From an uncultured Mobiluncus sp. (GTDB taxonomy: Bacteria > Actinomycetota > Actinomycetes > Actinomycetales > Actinomycetaceae): a DNA stretch of 10,571 nucleotides. The translations under genes and the position numbers were made by a program. Numbering within the stretch: the first letter of the stretch is position 1; the number at the start of each line of letters is the position of its first letter. The notes under the pieces were generated by a model. That model saw nothing but the letters and a program-made list of their open reading frames with translations, searched no databases and was not told where the DNA came from. Shown here piece after piece: positions 6,147 through 10,571 of this stretch. The stretch covers positions 1 to 10,571 of the forward strand of contig NZ_CAMYBV010000028.1 of NCBI RefSeq assembly GCF_947254095.1. Direction: 5' to 3'.

Positions 6147-6307
6147 ACTGCTCCCCGGAACCTGTATCGGTCGCGGGCGTGTCAGCTCGGCGGCGCGGCT
6201 GAGCAGGCAAAGATGAGAATGTTGTTACAAAGGATTGGAAAACTACCGGAAAAAACCTTGAGATTTACCCAAAAAAGCCGAAAAGAATCCTAATGAAACC
6301 TGGGGGG

Positions 6308-6336
6308 TTACCGATAAATGTTTTAGAGGTTACAAT
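6308..6336 (+). promoter_or_regulatory. Candidate promoter for the secreted anchored protein
   Basis: TACAAT (6331-6336) is a good -10 hexamer, and TTACCG (6308-6313) lies 17 bases upstream as a weak -35. A direct repeat GGTTAC at 6306-6311 and 6328-6333 overlaps both elements with a 22-base period. Start of transcription near 6343 would give a leader of about 100 bases. Confidence 0.4.
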
Positions 6337-6443
6337 GTTAACTAACAACCGCAAGGATTTCTAGGTTTGGAACCTGGGAAAATCGTGTGGTGAGGAACTG
6401 GGAAAACCCTGGACATAGCAATTCGAAACTGAGGCAGGACGCG

Positions 6444-6986
6444 ATGAAAAAGTTTTTGATTACGGCAGCGGCGCTGGTGCTGGGATTGGCTTTCGCCCCG
6501 GCAGCGTACGCAGAAAATTTGCCTTCCCCGAACGCATCCGAAGACTCCGCCGGCACGGTGATGGAGCACGTGAACCTCGATTCAATGCCCTCTGGCGCTT
6601 CCGACGTAGTGGTCAACCCGGCATCTCCCGCCCCCACGGCTCCTTCTACCGCGGAACTGAACGCGGGCGGCAATGACGTCGATGTTCCGGCTGGACCTGA
6701 AGTCATGTATCCCCAGGCTCCGGCTTCCGTAGCTAACGCGGAACCGCAGATTCACGCCAATGTGGCCCCGCAGGCTCCCGCAAATGCCACCGGTAAAACT
6801 AAGACCTCCATCTCGGCAATCAACGCAAACGCGCCACAAGCCTTCGTGTCCTCCCCGATTGACTCGATTCCCGGCGTCGTTTCTTTCATCTTTATCATGC
6901 TGCTGTGCGTGGGCGCCGGGGTTGCGGCTGCGGTCGTGATTTCAATCGTTACCGGAAAGAAAATCAACCTGGGCCTGAACCGCTAA
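6444..6986 (+). CDS. Secreted, C-terminally membrane-anchored protein of unknown function
   Basis: I do not recognise a family. From ATG 6444 the 180-residue product starts with a textbook signal peptide: MKK, a hydrophobic core (LITAAALVLGLAF), and a likely cleavage after AYA at residue 23. The mature part (24-144) is low in charge and rich in Ala, Pro, Asn, Ser and Val, with a PQAPA unit at 90-94 and again at 109-113; it is probably unstructured or wall-spanning. A membrane helix (about 145-169, VSFIFIMLLCVGAGVAAAVVISIV) is followed by a basic tail, TGKKINLGLNR. The expected topology is type I, outside the cell with a short cytoplasmic tail. No LPxTG or cysteine lipobox is seen. An in-frame GTG at 6387 would add 19 residues ahead of the signal peptide and is rejected; GAGG at 6431-6434 supports ATG 6444. 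The gene converges on a WXG100 gene. Confidence 0.75.
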   Translation: MKKFLITAAALVLGLAFAPAAYAENLPSPNASEDSAGTVMEHVNLDSMPSGASDVVVNPASPAPTAPSTAELNAGGNDVDVPAGPEVMYPQAPASVANAEPQIHANVAPQAPANATGKTKTSISAINANAPQAFVSSPIDSIPGVVSFIFIMLLCVGAGVAAAVVISIVTGKKINLGLNR

Positions 6987-7023
6987 ACCGCGGCAACACC
7001 CTTTTGCAAAATCCATACATCGT

Positions 7024-7068
7024 TAAGAACTGAGAGACTTCCCAGGAGTCTCTCAGTTCTTAGATTTT
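7024..7068. terminator. Bidirectional terminator between convergent genes
   Basis: A perfect 16-bp inverted repeat, TAAGAACTGAGAGACT (7024-7039) with 7047-7062, has a 7-base loop TCCCAGG. It is followed on the plus strand by GATTTT; on the minus strand the outgoing sequence is less T-rich. It sits 38 bases after the stop of the secreted protein and 33 bases beyond the WXG100 stop, so it probably ends both transcripts. Confidence 0.85.
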
Positions 7069-7094
7069 GGGGTATACGATGTAACCGAATTCGT

Positions 7095-7385
7095 TTACGC
7101 TCCGGCAAACAGCGCGGTAGCGTTCGATTCCGTTTCGGCGTAGTTCGCGGAGGCGGTATCCAGCTGCAAACCAATCTGGCGGAGGTTATCCTCCACAGTA
7201 GCCTGAGTGGCGCGCCATTGAGCCGCGAGAGCTGCAAAAGCTGCCGAGGCGGCACCCGTCCAAGATTCCTGCAGGGTGGTCAGATTCGCCATCATCGCGG
7301 AAACCTGGGTGCTGACTTCCTCAGCACAGGCACGAGTTTGGGCGCCGGCAGCAGCTACGGCATCGCTATCAACTTGAAATTGCAT
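7095..7385 (-). CDS. WXG100-family (ESX/type VII) protein
   Basis: The product is 96 residues, the classic WXG100 length. It is all-helical in character, with the W-x-G turn at Trp42-Thr43-Gly44 (LQESWTGAASAAF) between two Ala/Gln-rich helices, and a Y-x-x-x-E sequence (YAETE, 82-86) near the C-terminus that fits the type VII export signal YxxxD/E. Such proteins form helical-hairpin dimers and are exported by ESX systems. The start is ATG at 7385, preceded by AAAGGAA about 7 bases upstream; an upstream in-frame ATG at 7409 would add eight residues without a ribosome site. No EccC ATPase, partner WXG100 gene or LXG toxin is visible nearby, so this is a solitary gene here and its exporter must be elsewhere. 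A 21-bp palindrome lies upstream. Confidence 0.88.
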   Translation of the reverse strand: MQFQVDSDAVAAAGAQTRACAEEVSTQVSAMMANLTTLQESWTGAASAAFAALAAQWRATQATVEDNLRQIGLQLDTASANYAETESNATALFAGA

Positions 7386-7419
7386 GGTAGTTCCTTTCGT
7401 TTGAAACACTTAAGCGCGG

Positions 7420-7440
7420 GAAAACCAAACTTTGGTTTTC
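7420..7440. promoter_or_regulatory. 21-bp perfect palindrome upstream of the WXG100 gene (operator candidate)
   Basis: GAAAACCAAA (7420-7429) and TTTGGTTTTC (7431-7440) are exact inverted arms around one central C. It ends 35 bases upstream of the WXG100 start codon. With so small a loop it suits a dimeric DNA-binding regulator better than an RNA hairpin. I could not place a confident promoter relative to it. Confidence 0.55.
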
Positions 7441-7492
7441 ACACTCTCAAACTAAGGCAATGCGCGTAGGGTGCCCAGTCACAAAAAATCTA

Positions 7493-7532
7493 CCTGTGGA
7501 AAACCCCGAAATTGTGGGCCCTGTGGAAAACC
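7493..7532. repeat. Pair of 13-bp direct repeats with DnaA-box-like cores
   Basis: CCTGTGGAAAACC occurs at 7493-7505 and 7520-7532, 27 bases start to start. On the minus strand each contains TTTTCCACA, one base from the DnaA box TTATCCACA. The second copy abuts the stop codon of the HD-family gene. Confidence 0.6.
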
Positions 7533-8549
7533 TTATTCCTGCACGTCAGAAAGGGGTTTGAGGCCAACTTCAGACGGTTTAAGCGCTTTCATGACCATCG
7601 TATCCATGGCTTCGGCGACGTTTTCGAGGGTTGAGCCCAAATCCGCCTCATCAGGAGGGGCATAAGGGTTGATCTCGTTAGATTCGTCTATATCTTCCGC
7701 ATCTTCAGCCTTCGAGGCGGTTTCAGACAAGTCCTCGGTTTCCGGTTTGGTCCCAGGAACGGTCGCGGTGACTTCCCCCGGAGTGGGGGACAGTTCCGAG
7801 GCCGGGGTCGCAGTGGGAATCATGCCGGTCTGGGCAGCAGAGTCAGTCTCCGCCCCGGCAATCTCTAACCCGGCGGTGCCGGTTTTTTCCAAACGTTCCA
7901 GCTCTGCCCTCAAGTTTTCGCGGGCTTGTTCTTCCCAACCCGCTGCCCCGTGCGTCCAAAACAGCTGCGGACGGTTCAGCAGACTGCCGATGACTTTGGA
8001 ACGGGCAGCAATAAAACGAGCTTCGTCGTAGGCAGCGTACTCGCGGCGAATGGCCTGCAAATACTCGAGATATTCTTGCGGATCCGCAGCCAATATGCAC
8101 AAATCCGCGTCGGAAAGCACCTGGGCGTCAATATCGTCAACCGCCTGATGGCGATGTAAACCACGGATAAGTTCCGTGATTTTTTCAATCTGTGTCTCTC
8201 TAACGCCCAGCTCAGCCAGAGAATCAGCAGCATAGTCAGCGGAACTCAACACGTCCAATCCCGCTTCCCCGCGCTCCACCGCCGCTTCGGAAACGTCAAA
8301 AATCGCACCGTGATACCACACAGCCAGGCGGATAGCGTCCACGTCACGAGCCTGTTCGCTGAGAATATCAACGTTTTCCAGGGTGGTTTTCAGATATTCC
8401 AGGTTATGAAAATGGCGCTGCGGATCCATCCACCGCTGGGCCAACTCGGTGCCTACGGATTGGGCTACGTCCCGCGGAGCCGTACCGCCTTCAGCGGCGA
8501 CAGAACGGGCAAAACCCGCCAATAACCAAGCCGGTATCATCTCGGCCAT
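7533..8549 (-). CDS. HD-superfamily (COG4339-like) protein with degenerate HD doublet and disordered tail
   Basis: From ATG 8549 the product has 338 residues. The first 220 resemble predicted metal-dependent HD phosphohydrolases of the COG4339 type: RHFHNLEYL (about 45-53), LAVWYHGAIFD (75-85), HRHQ (132-135), LSDADLCIL (145-153), YLQAIRREYAAYDEARF (164-180) and the ARSKVIGSLLNRPQLF end. The usual W-[FY]-H-D-A motif here reads W-Y-H-G-A, Gly81 (codon GGT) replacing the metal-binding Asp. The remaining 100 residues are acidic and rich in Thr, Pro, Ser and Glu, probably unstructured, with a small conserved-looking end (VAEAMDTMVMKALKPSEVG). The start is chosen because AGAGG lies 9 bases upstream of ATG 8549; the open frame reaches a TTG at 8588 without a ribosome site. 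Substrate is unknown and activity uncertain. Confidence 0.72.
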   Translation of the reverse strand: MAEMIPAWLLAGFARSVAAEGGTAPRDVAQSVGTELAQRWMDPQRHFHNLEYLKTTLENVDILSEQARDVDAIRLAVWYHGAIFDVSEAAVERGEAGLDVLSSADYAADSLAELGVRETQIEKITELIRGLHRHQAVDDIDAQVLSDADLCILAADPQEYLEYLQAIRREYAAYDEARFIAARSKVIGSLLNRPQLFWTHGAAGWEEQARENLRAELERLEKTGTAGLEIAGAETDSAAQTGMIPTATPASELSPTPGEVTATVPGTKPETEDLSETASKAEDAEDIDESNEINPYAPPDEADLGSTLENVAEAMDTMVMKALKPSEVGLKPLSDVQE

Positions 8550-8595
8550 ACACATCATCCTCTGCCAGCTTGGGGAAACCCAAAGCAACCTACCA

Positions 8596-8601
8596 AGTAT
8601 A
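8596..8601 (-). promoter_or_regulatory. Candidate -10 element for the HD-family gene
   Basis: On the minus strand TATACT (8601 down to 8596) lies 46 bases before ATG 8549 and is close to the TATAAT consensus. No convincing -35 was found at 16-18 bases. The gene is 160 bases from the kinase stop, so an own promoter is reasonable. Confidence 0.3.
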
Positions 8602-8709
8602 ACTGTTTATCTCGGTAGTAACGACTTTCGCCTAAAACCGAAGCTTTGGACGGTACACACCACGGCCTAAAGCCCTCACGCAGGTGTCGAAAAAATGCCC
8701 GAACCGAAC

Positions 8710-10563
8710 CTATGCAGAACGCGGCGGAGGCGGAGGCGGGGGAATCACCTTCGGTTTGGGAACCGGCTTGGCAGGAGGTCGAGGGGAAGGCACCGCGGCA
8801 GGAGCTGGCTGTACCGTCGGGATGGGTACGGCAGATCGCGCTATTGGGGGCACCGGCCTGACGACAGGCATGCGCGGAGGCTTCGGGGCGCTGGTTGGCG
8901 CTTTCCGAGCGGGGGCAGGAGCCTGCCGGGAACTTTCCTTGGCGTTGGACGCTTTGTTGATAGCGGCGGAAGCCGCAGCGAACTTCGCGGCCGGATTGTT
9001 CTTTTCGCCCTCAGAATCCACGTGTGAAGCCTGGCACGGCAGCTTGATTCGTACCGTGGCACCACCACCGGGAGTCTGGAGCATTGCCACCGTACCGTTG
9101 TGAGCCGAAACGATACCGGAGACAATAGCCAAACCAAGTCCGGTACCGCCCGTGGTCCGCACTCGTGACGTGTCGGAACGGTAGAAACGCTCAAAGACCT
9201 TTTTGGCGTCTTCTGGAGCTACCCCCGGACCGTGGTCACGAATCTCTATAACCGCACAACGCTGGAAAGCGGGAATCTTTGAAGCCACGGCATTCTTAAG
9301 GGGAACCCCGGTTTCATCAGGCCACATATGGTAACCCACCACCACCTCGACGGGGGTGTTCGCCGGAGTGTGCTGACGCACGTTAGTCAGCAAATTGGTA
9401 ATGACCTGGGAAATTTTTTCCGCATCCACGGTTGCATAGACACTGTAAACTTCCTCCAGCGTCTCATCTTCCATGTTCAGCAGCTGCATGTCGCGTTCCG
9501 GATCCAACACGGCCATATCCGACAGAGAGTTCCGCGCCAAAGCGGTAATATCGGTGCGTTCAAAGGTCATCGGACGGTGTTCGTCCAATCGCGCCAATGT
9601 CAGCAAGTCTTGCACCATGTTGCCCATGCGGGTGGCCTCAGACTCAATCCGCGCCATAACCTCCGCCTGACGCTCCGGGCCTACTCCGCCCATGCGCGAC
9701 AGTTCCGCATAACCGCGAATCGCGGCGGTAGGGGTACGCAGCTCGTGGGATGCATCAGAGACGAAACGCCGCATCTTGCGTTCGGACAGCTCCACCGCTG
9801 AGAACGCCTGTTCCAAGTTGGAAAGCATCACGTTCATAGAGTTCGCCAGGGAACCCACTTCGGTGGTGGTAGGGGCTTTCTTAACACGTTGGGTCAAATC
9901 CCCGGCCGCAATCTTGTTCGCGACCCCCTCAATCTCATGCAGAGGCCGGAAAGCGCGCCCTACCAGGTAGTTTGTCATCAGAGTGCCGATGATGGCGATA
10001 ATCAAAGTCGAGATTGAGATGGTGAAAATGATGGCCTGGAGCATATTGCGCTGCGGTGTCATCGACAGACCGACAGTCGCGGCTCCGGCGACTTTACCCT
10101 GTGAAGTCAACAAAATCGACAGAACCCGCCACTTTTGACCGGACTTGGTGGAAGGGACCGTAGTTCCGGGCATGACCAGCGAAGAAGTGTTGTTTATCGT
10201 GGGGATGTCAGCTTTTTTTGGCAGGTATTGCCGTTGGGGAATGCCTGATTCGTTCTTAGTTGCCGGGGTGATAAATTCGCGATCCGTGCGGTGCATAGAG
10301 CCCACAAACTGCACGTAGATGTAGTAATCACTGGGCATGTTGTTGGAAAACACCGTGGTGTCTGAGAGGTTCGCGGCGTTGGGACCCATAACCCTAGCGG
10401 CCGCGGAAAGCTGAGCGTCCTGCTGGCTGGTCAGGTACGACGAAAGTGACAGTACCGTTACGGTGCCAGCCAACGACAGCGCCGCTACCAAGGCAACGGC
10501 AAAAATGATGGTCAGCCGCGTGGCCAAGGCCAGGGAGATCCACAGTTTCCCTATTCGACGCAC
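8710..10563 (-). CDS. OmpR-family two-component sensor histidine kinase with Pro/Ala-rich C-terminal tail
   Basis: This 617-residue membrane kinase senses an envelope signal and phosphorylates a response regulator. In order it has: transmembrane helix 1 (about 17-40); an extracytoplasmic sensor region (about 41-172); helix 2 (about 175-198); a HAMP linker (about 199-252, with AFRPLHEIEGVANKIAAGDL); the HisKA dimer domain with the phosphoacceptor His273 in FVSDASHELRTPTAAIRGY; and the ATPase domain with N box (NLLTNVRQHT, Asn390 and Asn394), G1 (DHGPGV, 443-448), F box (FERFYR) and G2 (GGTGLGLAI, 472-480). All catalytic boxes are intact. The final 105 or so residues (from about 511) form a Lys/Ala/Pro-rich tail with seven consecutive prolines just before the end. 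The start taken is GTG 10563, 8 bases from the window edge; no ribosome site is visible and the frame stays open to the edge, so a few residues may be missing. Confidence 0.92.
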   Translation of the reverse strand: MRRIGKLWISLALATRLTIIFAVALVAALSLAGTVTVLSLSSYLTSQQDAQLSAAARVMGPNAANLSDTTVFSNNMPSDYYIYVQFVGSMHRTDREFITPATKNESGIPQRQYLPKKADIPTINNTSSLVMPGTTVPSTKSGQKWRVLSILLTSQGKVAGAATVGLSMTPQRNMLQAIIFTISISTLIIAIIGTLMTNYLVGRAFRPLHEIEGVANKIAAGDLTQRVKKAPTTTEVGSLANSMNVMLSNLEQAFSAVELSERKMRRFVSDASHELRTPTAAIRGYAELSRMGGVGPERQAEVMARIESEATRMGNMVQDLLTLARLDEHRPMTFERTDITALARNSLSDMAVLDPERDMQLLNMEDETLEEVYSVYATVDAEKISQVITNLLTNVRQHTPANTPVEVVVGYHMWPDETGVPLKNAVASKIPAFQRCAVIEIRDHGPGVAPEDAKKVFERFYRSDTSRVRTTGGTGLGLAIVSGIVSAHNGTVAMLQTPGGGATVRIKLPCQASHVDSEGEKNNPAAKFAAASAAINKASNAKESSRQAPAPARKAPTSAPKPPRMPVVRPVPPIARSAVPIPTVQPAPAAVPSPRPPAKPVPKPKVIPPPPPPPRSA

Positions 10564-10571
10564 TTGCCACT

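Noticed and set aside
6387..6443. GTG-started N-terminal extension of the secreted protein
   Set aside because: It would place 19 polar residues before a perfect signal peptide that begins at ATG 6444.
1..10571. CRISPR array
   Set aside because: No regularly spaced repeat-spacer pattern is present anywhere in the window.

Overview
The window looks like chromosomal DNA of a moderately high-GC actinobacterium. The evidence is a groL gene without groES controlled by tandem CIRCE operators, a WXG100 (ESX-type) protein, a LytR_C-domain membrane protein, and the style of the histidine kinase and HD-family protein. Gene order and protein character fit the Actinomycetaceae (Mobiluncus-like), but this is a judgement from memory, not a database result.

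Layout. Positions 1-1832 (+) hold the 3' end of nadB (L-aspartate oxidase), nadC (quinolinate phosphoribosyltransferase) and ung (uracil-DNA glycosylase), tightly packed and probably co-transcribed. Together nadB and nadC make the last part of the de novo NAD route from aspartate; ung is a DNA-repair passenger. Positions 1925-2545 (+) encode a single-pass membrane protein with a LytR_C domain. Positions 2604-4400 (+) hold two CIRCE operators and groL, a heat-shock chaperonin gene with no groES beside it. 

From 4401 to about 6065 the sequence changes character: it is AT-richer and carries a stand-alone Mrr-type restriction endonuclease gene followed by a strongly structured non-coding stretch. 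It is bracketed by a 22-bp direct repeat (21/22 identical) made of the last 22 bases of groL, stop codon included. The second copy, about 1.67 kb downstream, is followed at once by a very strong terminator. The simplest reading is an island inserted at the 3' end of groL, with the original groL terminator now stranded at 6101-6146. No recombinase gene lies inside it. The endonuclease appears to have Ile where the family has its catalytic Lys.

Positions 6444-6986 (+) encode a secreted, C-terminally anchored, Ala/Pro/Asn-rich protein of unknown function. It converges, across a 16-bp perfect-stem terminator, on a WXG100 protein gene (7095-7385, -). Upstream of the WXG100 gene is a 21-bp perfect palindrome. 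Next on the minus strand come a COG4339-like HD-superfamily protein whose HD doublet reads His-Gly (7533-8549), and an OmpR-family sensor histidine kinase with an unusual Pro/Ala-rich C-terminal tail (8710-10563). The response regulator of that kinase would be expected just beyond the right edge.
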